In this document: piece by piece, positions 49,965-59,214 of the stretch | Layout of the letters: each line of letters starts with the position of its first letter | Numbering within the stretch: the first letter of the stretch is position 1 | Assembly (NCBI RefSeq): GCF_017349315.1 | Contig: NZ_JAFMPP010000018.1 | Span: 21,856-85,855 of the forward strand | Reading direction: 5' to 3' | DNA: 64,000 nt | Source: Jiella flava | GTDB lineage: Bacteria; Pseudomonadota; Alphaproteobacteria; Rhizobiales; Rhizobiaceae | Made by a program: the position numbers and the translations under genes | Notes under the pieces: generated by a model | Told to the model about the DNA's origin: nothing | The model's input: the letters and a program-made list of their open reading frames with translations, nothing else | The model's database searches: none

Positions 49965-50207
49965 TCAGGCCTGGTTCTTCTCGATGAACTTGACGGCGTC
50001 GCCGACGGTCAGGATCGTCTCGGCCGCGTCGTCCGGAATCTCGACCCCGAACTCTTCTTCAAACGCCATGACGAGCTCGACAGTGTCGAGGCTGTCAGCG
50101 CCGAGATCGTCGATGAAACTCGCGTTCTCGGTGACTTTTTCCTGCTCGACGCCAAGATGTTCGACGACGATCTTCTTCACTCGCTCGGCGGTATCGCTCA
50201 TTGTCAT
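49965..50207 (-). CDS. acpP: Acyl carrier protein
   Basis: An 80-residue acidic carrier protein. The phosphopantetheine attachment serine is in [12 protein letters not shown] (S39 from this start, S37 from the inner ATG at 50201). It carries growing acyl chains for FabG, FabF and PlsX. It lies between fabG and fabF with 180-200 bp on either side, so it probably also has its own promoter. Confidence 0.97.
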   Translation of the reverse strand: MTMSDTAERVKKIVVEHLGVEQEKVTENASFIDDLGADSLDTVELVMAFEEEFGVEIPDDAAETILTVGDAVKFIEKNQA

Positions 50208-50389
50208 TCCTCTGCTGTGATGGCGTTTGTCGTCTCGTTAGACGTGAGACGGGGGTTTATCAAGCGGCGCAAGCCGTTTTGCGGACGGGATCCTCGGTTG
50301 AACCCCAAGATTTGCAACGGGCGGCTGGTTAGCATCTCCGCACGCCCGCGCCAATAGCGCCGATCGGAGCGCGTTCCGTCGCCAGCTCT

Positions 50390-51127
50390 TCAGATCATGG
50401 CCATGCCGCCATTGACGTGGATCGTCTGGCCGGTGATGTAGCCCGCCTCCTTAGAAGCAAGGAACACGGCAGCCGCGGCGATGTCGGCGACCTCGCCCAT
50501 CCGCTTCATGGGAATCGTGTTCAAGATCGTGCCCTTCTGCTTCTCGTTCAGCTTATCCGTCATAGCGCTGGAAATGAAGCCGGGGGCGATGCAGTTCACG
50601 GTGACACCACGGGTGGCGATTTCCTGCGCGAGCGACTTGGAAAAGCCGACCATGCCCGCCTTGGCCGCGCAGTAGTTCGCTTGGCCGGGATTGCCGATCG
50701 CACCGACCACCGAGGTGATGTTGATGATTCGACCGAAGCGCTGGCGCATCATCGGATGGGTCAGCTCCCGGGTGAGCCGGAACGCCGCCGTCAGATCGAT
50801 TTCCAGAACATTGTCCCAGTCCGCATCGGACATGCGGACCATCAGGCCGTCCTTGGTGATGCCGGCATTGTTGACGAGGATGTCGACACCGCCGAGCGCC
50901 TCGGCGGCTCGTTCAGCCAGGCCGGTCTGATCATCGCGCGAGGACAGGTTCGCCGGCAGCACCACCGCCCGATCGCCGAGTTTGGCGGCAAGCTCCTGAA
51001 GCTTTTCCTCCCGAGTGCCATGCAGCCCGACATTCGCCCCCCGGGCGTGCAGCGCGGCGGCGATCGCCTCGCCGATCCCGCCGGTGGCGCCGGTGATCAA
51101 GGCTCTCTGGCCGGTCAAGTCGAACAT
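50390..51127 (-). CDS. fabG: 3-oxoacyl-[ACP] reductase
   Basis: A 245-residue SDR that reduces 3-oxoacyl-ACP with NADPH. Cofactor motif GATGGIGEAIA near the N-terminus, NNAG, and the catalytic Ser/Tyr/Lys in INITSVVG and YCAAKAG; it ends in the standard GQTIHVNGGMAMI. The start at 51127 has GAGGAAA upstream; an upstream ATG at 51169 would overlap the spacer after fabD and is rejected. Confidence 0.97.
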   Translation of the reverse strand: MFDLTGQRALITGATGGIGEAIAAALHARGANVGLHGTREEKLQELAAKLGDRAVVLPANLSSRDDQTGLAERAAEALGGVDILVNNAGITKDGLMVRMSDADWDNVLEIDLTAAFRLTRELTHPMMRQRFGRIINITSVVGAIGNPGQANYCAAKAGMVGFSKSLAQEIATRGVTVNCIAPGFISSAMTDKLNEKQKGTILNTIPMKRMGEVADIAAAAVFLASKEAGYITGQTIHVNGGMAMI

Positions 51128-51186
51128 GTCTGGTTTCCTCGAATGGGTTTCGGGAGGCTTCGGGCGCACCGATCGCTTTAAAGAAC

Positions 51187-52131
51187 TCAGCCTTTGCGAC
51201 GGGCCGCCACAAAGGCTTGGATCATCTCGGCAGTGCCGAGCGACTGAGCGGCAAGACGCTTGTCGATGCGCTTGGCAAGACCGCTCAGCACCTTGCCGCT
51301 GCCGATCTCAACAATGTCGGTGATCCCCGCGCCGGCGAAATATTCCATACTCTCACGCCAGCGCACCTCGCCGGTGACCTGGCGCACCAGCCGGTCGCGG
51401 ATCTCGGCCGGATCCTGCGTCGGCGTCGCGGTGACATTGGATAGGACCGGCACGACGGGCGCGGCGATCGCCGCGTCCTTCAGCGCCTCGGCCATGCGCT
51501 TGGCCGCCGGCGCCATCAAGCTGCAATGGAACGGTGCGGAGACGGTCAACGGGATCGCCCGCTTGGCGCCGAGTTCCGGCGCCAGCGCCACCGCCCGGGC
51601 GACGGCTTCAGCCGTGCCGGAAATAACGATTTGACCGCCACCATTGTCGTTGGCCGGCGCCAGCACGTCGCCTTCGGCGGCGCGCACGCAGAGATCGGCA
51701 ACGGTCGGCGCGTCGAGACCGAGGATCGCGGCCATGCCGCCCTGGCCGGCCGGGACCGCCGCCTGCATGGCCTCGCCGCGCAGCCGCAACAGCCGCGCCG
51801 TCTCGGCAAGGCCGAGAGCACCGGCAGCGGCAAGCGCCGAATATTCGCCGAGGGAATGACCGGCGACGAAGGCCGCCTCGCGAACCGAAAAGCCCTCCGC
51901 TTCCAGCGCCCGCACGGCGGCCATCGAGACCGCCATCAGCGCCGGCTGGGCGTTCTGGGTCAACGTCAGCTCATTCTCCGGTCCATCGAAGATCAGCGCC
52001 GAGAGCTTTTCGCCCAACGCCGCGTCGACTTCGTCGAAAACCGCTTTGCTGGCGGGATAGGCGTCGGCGAGAGAGCGGCCCATTCCCACAGCTTGGCTGC
52101 CTTGGCCGGGAAAGACCAGCGCCATCGTCAT
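51187..52131 (-). CDS. fabD: Malonyl-CoA:ACP transacylase
   Basis: FabD loads malonyl groups onto ACP. It begins MTMALVFPGQGSQ and has the nucleophile elbow GHSLGEYSA and the C-terminal SAPFHCSLM (catalytic His). Several start codons are stacked (52140, 52137, 52131, 52125); the GGAG site best fits 52131. It is the first gene of the fab block with a TTGACA-type promoter upstream. Confidence 0.95.
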   Translation of the reverse strand: MTMALVFPGQGSQAVGMGRSLADAYPASKAVFDEVDAALGEKLSALIFDGPENELTLTQNAQPALMAVSMAAVRALEAEGFSVREAAFVAGHSLGEYSALAAAGALGLAETARLLRLRGEAMQAAVPAGQGGMAAILGLDAPTVADLCVRAAEGDVLAPANDNGGGQIVISGTAEAVARAVALAPELGAKRAIPLTVSAPFHCSLMAPAAKRMAEALKDAAIAAPVVPVLSNVTATPTQDPAEIRDRLVRQVTGEVRWRESMEYFAGAGITDIVEIGSGKVLSGLAKRIDKRLAAQSLGTAEMIQAFVAARRKG

Positions 52132-52175
52132 CGTCATCACTCCGTCGAAGTCATCGCAATTTCCGGGTGGCGTGG

Positions 52176-52204
52176 GGAATGAGGTCAGATGACGACGCTG
52201 TCAA
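52176..52204 (-). promoter_or_regulatory. Candidate promoter of the fabD operon
   Basis: On the minus strand a perfect TTGACA (52204-52199) is followed after 17 bp by CATTCC (52181-52176), about 45 bp before fabD. The -35 box is consensus; the -10 box is weak. Confidence 0.4.
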
Positions 52205-52327
52205 GCATGTCTTTGTCTAGAAAAGCATCAAGTCGCGCAGGAAAGCAGCGATAATCGTCGATCCTCCGCGCCGTTGATCTGTCGGCAATGCTGCTCCGAC
52301 AGCCGTTGCGGCACCCATCAGACGGGC

Positions 52328-53221
52328 TCACTCCTTCACCGCGCCGGTCATCGACGAGACGTAATAGTCGACGAAGAAGGAATAGAGGATCACCACCGGC
52401 AGCGAGCCGAACAGCGCGCCGGCCATCAGCGCCCCCCATTCGTAGATGTCGCCGCGTACCAGCTCGGTCAGAACGCCGACCGGCACGGTCTTCATCTCCG
52501 GCGTCGAGATGAAGGTCAAAGCGTAGATAAACTCGTTCCAAGACAAGGTGAAGGCAAAGGTGCCGGCCGAGATCAGCCCCGGCACGGCAAGCGGCAGGAC
52601 GACCTTGGTGAGGATCTGCCAGCGGCTCGCCCCGTCGACCAGCGCCGATTCCTCCAATTCGAAGGGGATCGTCCGGAAATAGCCCATCAAGAGCCAGGTG
52701 CAGAACGGAATGAGGAAGGTCGGATAGGTCAGGATCAGCGCCAGCCGTGTGTCGAAAATGCCGAGCTGGAAGACGATATAGGCCAGCGGAATGAACAGGA
52801 TCGAGGGCGGTACCAGATAGGCGAGGAAGATCGCCATGCCGACGAAGCGTGCCCCGGTGAAGCGGATCCGTTCGATCGCGTAGGCGGCAAAGACCGAGGA
52901 AAACAGCGACAGCGCCGTCGCCGAGAAGGCGATCAGCATCGTGTTCCACAGCCACTGCGGATAGGTGGTCTGGAAGAACAGATACTTGATGTGTTCCAGC
53001 GTCGGTCCGACCACCCAGAACGGCGAATAGTCCTTGTAGTCGGTCAGTTGATGGTTGGGTTTGATCGCCGTGATCGCCATCCAGTAGAACGGAAACAGGA
53101 GGACGAAGATAAAGACGAGGAGCGGCAGCCAGACGGCGACGATCCGCCTTGGGATCGAGGTGAATTGCGACATTCCCTCGACGTCGTCGTGAACCTCCTG
53201 ATGAGTTGCGACCTTGGTCAT
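52328..53221 (-). CDS. CUT1-type ABC transporter permease, MalG-like
   Basis: A 297-residue inner-membrane permease with six helices and the EAA loop SALVDGASRWQILTKVVLPL. It is the last gene of a four-gene operon (ATPase, binding protein, permease, permease). The gap before fabD (52132-52327) shows no strong terminator. Substrate unknown, probably a sugar or polyol. Confidence 0.93.
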   Translation of the reverse strand: MTKVATHQEVHDDVEGMSQFTSIPRRIVAVWLPLLVFIFVLLFPFYWMAITAIKPNHQLTDYKDYSPFWVVGPTLEHIKYLFFQTTYPQWLWNTMLIAFSATALSLFSSVFAAYAIERIRFTGARFVGMAIFLAYLVPPSILFIPLAYIVFQLGIFDTRLALILTYPTFLIPFCTWLLMGYFRTIPFELEESALVDGASRWQILTKVVLPLAVPGLISAGTFAFTLSWNEFIYALTFISTPEMKTVPVGVLTELVRGDIYEWGALMAGALFGSLPVVILYSFFVDYYVSSMTGAVKE

Positions 53222-53231
53222 CTCGGCCCCC

Positions 53232-54161
53232 TCAATCCGAACCCTGCTGCCACTTGCGACGCTGCAGCCCGAAGAACGAGAACAGGATCGCGGCGAGCAG
53301 GAAGGGGATCATCGCGACGGAGATCGCCGCCCCCTCGCCGAGCGCGCCGCCAGGGATCGCGCGCTGATAGGACAGCGTGGCCATCAGATGGGTGGCGTTC
53401 ACCGGCCCGCCGCGGGTCAGCACCCAGATCAGCTGAAAATCGGTGAAGGTGAACAGCACCGAAAAGGTCATCACCACCGCGATGATCGGGGTCAAAAGCG
53501 GAAAGGTGATTTTGGAAAAGCGCTGCCAGGACGTCGCCCCGTCGATCGCCGCCGCCTCGTTCAGCGAGGCCGGTATGGTCTGCAGGCCGGCGAGCAGTGA
53601 GATCGCGACAAAGGGAATGCCGCGCCAGACATTGGCGGCGATCACTGACCAGCGGGCGTTCCAGGGATCGCCGAGGAAGTTGATCGGGTGGTCGATCCAG
53701 CCCCACTGCATCAGGACGTAGGAGATGATCGAAAACTGCGAGTCGTAGATCCACCAGAAGGCGATCGCCGACAGCACCGTCGGCACCACCCATGGGAGCA
53801 GGATGATCGCCCGAAACAGCGATTTCATCGGCAAGCGCTCATTGAGGATCAACGCCAACCAGAGCCCGAGGCCGAACTTCACCACCGAGGCGACAACCGT
53901 GTAGAGGATGGTGTTGAACACCGCGAGCCAGAACACCGGATCGTCGGACAGCCATTCGTAGTTCTCAAAACCCACCCATTCACCGCTCTGGCCGATGGTG
54001 GTGTCGGTAAAGCCGAGCCAGATGCCGAGGGCGAGCGGGTAGGTCAGAAAGCATAAGAGAAACACGGCGGCCGGCAGCATGAAGACCAGCCCGAGGCCAT
54101 TGCGGCTCTCGAAAAAGCGCTGCCAGGCCGGGGGGCGCGGCCGTATCGCGGTCTCGGACAT
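53232..54161 (-). CDS. CUT1-type ABC transporter permease, MalF-like
   Basis: A 309-residue permease starting MSETAIRPRPPAWQRFFE, then a first helix LGLVFMLPAAVFLLCF. The coupling loop is AAAIDGATSWQRFSKITFPL. The frame continues upstream to 54296 but without similarity. It pairs with the MalG-like subunit encoded 10 bp downstream. Confidence 0.93.
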   Translation of the reverse strand: MSETAIRPRPPAWQRFFESRNGLGLVFMLPAAVFLLCFLTYPLALGIWLGFTDTTIGQSGEWVGFENYEWLSDDPVFWLAVFNTILYTVVASVVKFGLGLWLALILNERLPMKSLFRAIILLPWVVPTVLSAIAFWWIYDSQFSIISYVLMQWGWIDHPINFLGDPWNARWSVIAANVWRGIPFVAISLLAGLQTIPASLNEAAAIDGATSWQRFSKITFPLLTPIIAVVMTFSVLFTFTDFQLIWVLTRGGPVNATHLMATLSYQRAIPGGALGEGAAISVAMIPFLLAAILFSFFGLQRRKWQQGSD

Positions 54162-54325
54162 CGACGGAAAGCTCCGGCATCGTGACTGAAAGCAGCGGCG
54201 AAGGGCGGTAGCGAGAGGATCCGCGGCATCGACGCTGGCTTGCGGCGCGCCGGCGATTCGAACCGGCGCGTCGCGGACGGGGGCGAGAAGCGGCACCGGC
54301 CGAGCGGGGCCGCCGTTTCACCCCG

Positions 54326-55648
54326 TCAGGTGCGGTAGGCGCGCTTGGCCCGTCGCGCGGCGTTGGCGATCGCCCGCTCGGTCGAGGCCTGCCCCGTCAC
54401 CGCGGCGGCGAACATGTCGACGAGCACATAGTCGGCCATCACCTTCGCCGAAGCGGGCCCGAGCGGACCGGAATAACCGTTCGGCGTCAGACTCTCCGAG
54501 GCCTTGGCGTATGGCGCGAGGATCGGGTTCGACGTCCAGATCGGGTTCTTGGCAAAATCCTTCAGCGACTGACAGCAATAGCCGCTCGCCGCCTCGAGCC
54601 ACTTGTTCATGTTGTCGGCTTCGAACATGTGGGCGAGATAGGCCATCGCCGCCTTGGGATATTGGCAGTGTTTGAAGATCGACAGGGTCGTCGTCTGCGC
54701 CAGTTCCATCGGCCGGCCGACCGGCCCGACCGGCAGATTGACGGTGCCGATGTCGTTGGCGATCGCCTTCATCGTCGGATCATTGGCGGCGGCATAGTAG
54801 AGCGACACGCCGTTGGCCGTCAGCGATACCTGACCGGCGAGGAAGGCGCGATTGTTGTTGATGTCGAGCCAGCTCTCGGTGCCCGGAATGAAGGTCTCGT
54901 AGGCCTTCTTCGCCCATTCCACCGCCTTCTTGGTCTCCGGGCTGTCGAGGACGACTTCGCCCTTGTCGTCGACCACCTTGCCGCCTTCGCTCCAAAGCAG
55001 CCAGTGGGCCCAGTTATTGCCGTCGCCGACGGCATGGCCAAAAGCGAAGCCGGCGGGCGTTCCCTGTTTCTTCAGCGCCTCAAGCAAATCGAGAAATCCG
55101 GCCTTGTCGGCCGGAAATTCCTTGAAGCCGGCCTTTTCGACATGGCTTTTGCGATAGCAGATGGCGTTGCCGATCGTGCAAAGCGGCAGGTCGATGAAGC
55201 TGTCGCCCTGCTTGGCATAGCCAAGCAGGCCATCATACCAGCCGCCATAGGCCTTTCCGAGGGCGTTGCCGAGTTCCGTTACGTCGACCAGCTTGTCCGG
55301 ATACTGGAACGGATCGTCGAACCAGCTCATCACCATGTCCGGCCCGGAGCCGATGGAGGCGGCGACGGCGGCCTTGGGACGCACGTCCTCCCAGCTTTCC
55401 TCATCGACGCGAACCTCGATGCCGGTCTTCTTGGTGAAGTCCTGGGTGATGGCGTTCCAAGCCTCGCCCTCGGCCTTGACGAAGGGAACCCAGCGCAACA
55501 GGCGCAGCGAAGCTCCCTTTTCCGGCGTGAAGGTCGGCAAGGCCGCCTCTTGGGCAAAGGCCGAAGGACTGCCGAGGATGCCGCCGAGCGCAGCGCCAGC
55601 GGCCAGTCCCGCCGTGCCTTGCAAGACGGTTCTGCGATTGATGGTCAT
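54326..55648 (-). CDS. ABC transporter substrate-binding protein with Tat signal
   Basis: A 440-residue family-1 binding protein. The N-terminus INRRTVLQGTAGLAAGAALG with an AFA cleavage site is a twin-arginine signal, so it is exported folded, unlike the Sec-exported binding protein at 10725. The mature fold begins ASLRLLRWVPFVKAEGEAW. GGAGGAGAT precedes the ATG; the frame upstream to 55891 is noncoding. It binds an unknown, probably carbohydrate, solute. Confidence 0.92.
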   Translation of the reverse strand: MTINRRTVLQGTAGLAAGAALGGILGSPSAFAQEAALPTFTPEKGASLRLLRWVPFVKAEGEAWNAITQDFTKKTGIEVRVDEESWEDVRPKAAVAASIGSGPDMVMSWFDDPFQYPDKLVDVTELGNALGKAYGGWYDGLLGYAKQGDSFIDLPLCTIGNAICYRKSHVEKAGFKEFPADKAGFLDLLEALKKQGTPAGFAFGHAVGDGNNWAHWLLWSEGGKVVDDKGEVVLDSPETKKAVEWAKKAYETFIPGTESWLDINNNRAFLAGQVSLTANGVSLYYAAANDPTMKAIANDIGTVNLPVGPVGRPMELAQTTTLSIFKHCQYPKAAMAYLAHMFEADNMNKWLEAASGYCCQSLKDFAKNPIWTSNPILAPYAKASESLTPNGYSGPLGPASAKVMADYVLVDMFAAAVTGQASTERAIANAARRAKRAYRT

Positions 55649-55914
55649 GAAAGATCTCCTCCACATTTTTGTTTGCGGGTTTCCTCCACCGGGCGAACTC
55701 CTCCAGCAGCTCCCGCGGCCGCCGTCGCCCTCCTGCACCCTTGAGGGCTTGTGCCGATGCTCGAAACGAGCCGGACCATGCCCCACCGTCTTGCGGCCTT
55801 GCGCCGCATCGAAAGAGACTCCCACCTCTTTCGGATCAGCCCCGGCGCGCACCGCCCGAGGATCTCGCCACCACGCTTCGCGTCCGCTCATTGAAACGCG
55901 TTGTGCGTCCGTCG

Positions 55915-56979
55915 TCAGGCCGACAGCCGGACCCCGGACCTTGCATCGAAAACATGTACCGCCGTTGGATCGAAGGCGACGTTCAGTGCTTCACCCGGTC
56001 GCGCGGCGATCCGCTCGCGAAACACGCCGGTCAGCTCGCTCGCGCCAAGTCTGGCGACGACATGAGTCTCCGAACCGGTCGGTTCGACGACCGTGACGCT
56101 CAGCGGCACCTCACCCCCGAGATGGATGGCCTCCGGTCTCACACCATAGATGAGCTCCTGCCCCGGCTCGGCCTTCACCGGCTTGGCCACCGGCAACCGC
56201 GCGCCATCGCCGGTCACGAAGGTGCCGCGGTCGGCCGGATCGAGGCTGCCGGTCAGAAAATTCATCGCCGGCGAGCCGATGAAGCCGGCGACGAACAGAT
56301 TGTTCGGCTGATCGTAAAGCTCCAGCGGCCGGCCCACCTGCTCGACGATGCCGTCATGCATGACGACGATCTTGTCGGCCATGGTCATCGCTTCGATCTG
56401 ATCGTGAGTGACGTAGACGGTCGTCGTCTTCAGCCGCTGATGCAGATTCTTCATTTCGCTGCGCATCGAGACGCGCAGCTTGGCGTCCAGGTTCGAGAGC
56501 GGTTCGTCGAACAGAAACACCTGCGGTTCGCGCACGATCGCCCGGCCCATGGCGACACGCTGACGCTGGCCGCCGGAGAGCTGGCGCGGATACCGATCCA
56601 GGAGATGCGACAGGCCGAGAATCTCTGCCGCCGGCTTCACACGCTCGGCAATTTCGACCTTTTTCACGCCCTTCAGCTTCAGCGAGAACCCCATATTCTC
56701 GGCGACGGTGATGTGCGGATAGAGCGCGTAGTTCTGGAACACCATGGCGATGTCGCGTTCTTTCGGCGGCAAGGCATTCACCACCCGGTCGCCGATCCAG
56801 ATCTCGCCGGCGGTGACGTGTTCGAGCCCCGCCAGCATGCGCAAAAGCGTCGACTTGCCGCAGCCGGACGGGCCGACCAGCACCACGAACTCGCCCTCCT
56901 CGATCCCGACCGAGATCCCGTGCAGCACCTCCACAGCCCCAAATGCCTTGCGGACGTCCCTGAACGTCACCGACGCCAT
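55915..56979 (-). CDS. CUT1-type ABC transporter ATP-binding protein (UgpC-like)
   Basis: A 354-residue ATPase: Walker [10 protein letters not shown] (36-44), signature [14 protein letters not shown], Walker [12 protein letters not shown], then the MalK-type regulatory domain with [13 protein letters not shown]. It is the first gene of the operon, followed after 266 bp by the binding-protein gene. GGGGGG precedes the ATG at 56979; an ATG at 57036 is less likely. Confidence 0.94.
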   Translation of the reverse strand: MASVTFRDVRKAFGAVEVLHGISVGIEEGEFVVLVGPSGCGKSTLLRMLAGLEHVTAGEIWIGDRVVNALPPKERDIAMVFQNYALYPHITVAENMGFSLKLKGVKKVEIAERVKPAAEILGLSHLLDRYPRQLSGGQRQRVAMGRAIVREPQVFLFDEPLSNLDAKLRVSMRSEMKNLHQRLKTTTVYVTHDQIEAMTMADKIVVMHDGIVEQVGRPLELYDQPNNLFVAGFIGSPAMNFLTGSLDPADRGTFVTGDGARLPVAKPVKAEPGQELIYGVRPEAIHLGGEVPLSVTVVEPTGSETHVVARLGASELTGVFRERIAARPGEALNVAFDPTAVHVFDARSGVRLSA

Positions 56980-57262
56980 CAGCCCCCCCAACGTATTCTT
57001 TGTCCGCATAGTGTCCGCTTCATCGAGCGAGCGCAACTATGCCGATGCAATGATGATGGGAGATGGGCGTTGATCTGCGAACCGATCGGGCGGCGGCCGG
57101 CCATCGCCTGCCGCGGCTGAACCGAACGAAAGAGCGAGTTCTCAATGTATACGCAAGTCGCTCTTAGTCGCCAGGATGGAGCGGCGCGCGCCGCGGCTTC
57201 GCCGGAATCGACGGCGAGGAAACGCGGCATCACCGTAACCGAACCGATCGGTTGGCAGCGCT

Positions 57263-57421
57263 CTATTCGGGCCGGATCAGGACAGTGATGGCAAAGAAAA
57301 CGAAGCCGACAACGGCGAGTTTCCAGAAATCGCTCCGCTGCCTCAGTCCGGGCAGACCGAGCGGCCGCACGAGATGCGCGACCATCATGACGATGAGAAG
57401 AAGCGAAAACAATTTGCTCAT
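57263..57421 (-). CDS. Small two-helix membrane protein (52 aa)
   Basis: The frame reads MSKLFSLLLIVMMVAHLVRP, then GLPGLRQRSDFWKLAVVGF and ends VFFAITVLIRPE. Two hydrophobic segments (about 4-17 and 35-48) are separated by a short basic loop. I do not know the family. It follows the anti-sigma gene on the same strand with a 160-bp gap. Its composition is plainly that of a membrane protein, but the ribosome site is weak. It could belong to the ECF regulon. Confidence 0.6.
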   Translation of the reverse strand: MSKLFSLLLIVMMVAHLVRPLGLPGLRQRSDFWKLAVVGFVFFAITVLIRPE

Positions 57422-57584
57422 GGCCCGCAGGGCCTACAGCATCGCCTTGGCAAACGGTATCGGTTTTTTGCGAAACCTTCGGCCGGCGGCCTGCGGCCCG
57501 CGGCGTTGGACGGTCTGCGCCCCTTCCAACGCACGGGGCGCCTGCGGCCGTCACGCCGGCCGGCAGCCGGCGTCGGGGCTTTCG

Positions 57585-58334
57585 TTACAGGTTGAGCAGC
57601 GCGCCCGAGGCGACCACCGGACCGGTCGGCTTGCCAGTCGGCGACCCGCCCGGCGGCTCCAGCGAAACGGCGAGCGCCGAGTCTTTTTCCCCGACGGTCG
57701 TCACCGGCATGCGCATGTGGCTTGGTTTCGATACATTCAGCAGCCCGAGCGAGAGGGGGGCGGCGCCGTTCGGCGGCACCATCCACAATTCCGGCACCTT
57801 GCCGCCATCGGCCGCATGGGCCACCGGGATCAGGGTCGCGGCGTTTTCCTCGCGGTTGTAGACCACGGTAAACAGCGGCTGGCCCTGCGGATCGACGAGC
57901 GTCCCGGCGAGCACCACGCCGGCGCCTTTGGTCGCGACGCCGCCAAGACCACCGGCGGTCACGATCAGCGCGGCGAGACTGGCGGCGGCAAGCCCCATGC
58001 CGCCGAGGCCGATCCATTGCCAGATGCCGGAAACCCGACGCCCCGCGCGCTCGCCCTTGCGGCGAACCGACTGCACACCATCATGGCCAAGGCGTCGCAT
58101 CCGGCGAAGCTCATTGGCGATCCGAGGCCAGACTGATGCCGGAGGCGGTTCGTCGGAAATCTGGTCATACAGCGGAGCGAACCGCGTCGTCCAAGCGTCG
58201 ATCTCGTTTGAAAGAGCCGGCTCACGCTCGGCACGGCGCTCGACAGAACGGCGCTCGGCGCAGTCGAGGACGCCGAGCACATATTCGGCAGCCAGGTCGG
58301 CCTCTTCCCCATCAGGTCCGCGAACATCGCTCAT
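57585..58334 (-). CDS. Anti-sigma factor, RskA-like membrane protein
   Basis: A 249-residue protein with an N-terminal cytoplasmic anti-sigma domain (DLAAEYVLGVLDCAERRSVE), one membrane helix near the middle (IGLGGMGLAAASLAALIV), and a periplasmic RskA-type domain with AATLIPVAH and LAVSLEPPGGSP. The ATG at 58334 overlaps the stop of the sigma gene (ATGA), so the two are made in a fixed ratio. It should hold the sigma factor at the membrane until a signal triggers proteolysis. Confidence 0.88.
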   Translation of the reverse strand: MSDVRGPDGEEADLAAEYVLGVLDCAERRSVERRAEREPALSNEIDAWTTRFAPLYDQISDEPPPASVWPRIANELRRMRRLGHDGVQSVRRKGERAGRRVSGIWQWIGLGGMGLAAASLAALIVTAGGLGGVATKGAGVVLAGTLVDPQGQPLFTVVYNREENAATLIPVAHAADGGKVPELWMVPPNGAAPLSLGLLNVSKPSHMRMPVTTVGEKDSALAVSLEPPGGSPTGKPTGPVVASGALLNL

Positions 58335-58888
58335 TGCGACAGACATCCCTTGAGCTTGATCAGCCCCCGTCTGATCCGGCTTTTGATCGTCCCGAGTGGA
58401 ACGCTGAGGCGCTCCGCCAAGGCTTCGTAGGTCAAACCGCCATAAAAGGCGGCCAAAATCGACGCCTGCGTCCGCTCGTCGAGCTCGCGCAGACAGGTTG
58501 CCAAACGCCGGCCGTCGTCCCCCTGCGCCAGACGCGCGAACGCGTCTGGGCTGGAATCGGCAACATCCTCGGCCTCGTTCATTGGCCGATCGCCGCCGCG
58601 CCGTCCGATCTGACGCAGACGATCGATCGAACGGTTGCGGGCGATGGTGGCGAGCCAGGTAATCGGGCTGGCACGATCGGCATCGAATCGGTCGGCGCGC
58701 CGCCAGACGGACAGATAGACGTCCTGCAAGACATCCTCCGCTTCCTCGCGGTCATGCAATATACGAAGGCAAATCCCGAAAAGCTTCGCCGAGGTTCTCT
58801 CATAGAGATCCCCCAGCGCATCCTCGTCGCCGCCCGACAGGCGGTCCATGATCGCCACGAGCGCCAGACGCCCCTCATCCGCCTGCAA
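58331..58888 (-). CDS. ECF-family RNA polymerase sigma factor (SigK-like)
   Basis: From a TTG at 58888 with an ideal GGGAGGAG site the protein is 185 residues. Region 2 has LYERTSAKLFGICLRILHD and AEDVLQDVYLSVWRRADRF; region 4 has ILAAFYGGLTYEALAERLS and GTIKSRIRRGL. Pairing with an RskA-type anti-sigma makes it an SigK-like ECF sigma. The frame extends upstream to 58987 without similarity. Targets are unknown; such systems often answer oxidative or envelope stress. Confidence 0.9.
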   Translation of the reverse strand: MQADEGRLALVAIMDRLSGGDEDALGDLYERTSAKLFGICLRILHDREEAEDVLQDVYLSVWRRADRFDADRASPITWLATIARNRSIDRLRQIGRRGGDRPMNEAEDVADSSPDAFARLAQGDDGRRLATCLRELDERTQASILAAFYGGLTYEALAERLSVPLGTIKSRIRRGLIKLKGCLSQ

Positions 58889-59214
58889 CGAGGCTCCTCC
58901 CTCAGTCCACTCGGCGTGGGATGACCGACGCCGAAACGCCCCTCTCCCGTGGCCATCACGCGACACTGGGGCTGCGCATATCCGCAAAGCCCCTCCTCAC
59001 CGCGACGCCAACCGTCACGTTTAAAAGCTCACTGTAAGGGCAACAATGTCGCAGCCCAAAAGTCAACGCCCTGGCGCCCGCCAAGACGGCTCGGCCTCGC
59101 GGCAGCGACATCACGGCATCGCCAGCACGGCCAAAAACCGCACGGCGAAACGACACACCGCCACACGCAACGGCATGCCGTCGACGGGCGACCAAACTCC
59201 AGACGGTACGCCCG
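58889..59214. other. Gene-free stretch between sigma factor and betB
   Basis: About 330 bp. It must hold the promoter of the sigma/anti-sigma operon; a TTGACT on the minus strand near 59070 has no clear partner. No small gene, hairpin terminator or repeat could be supported. Confidence 0.4.
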
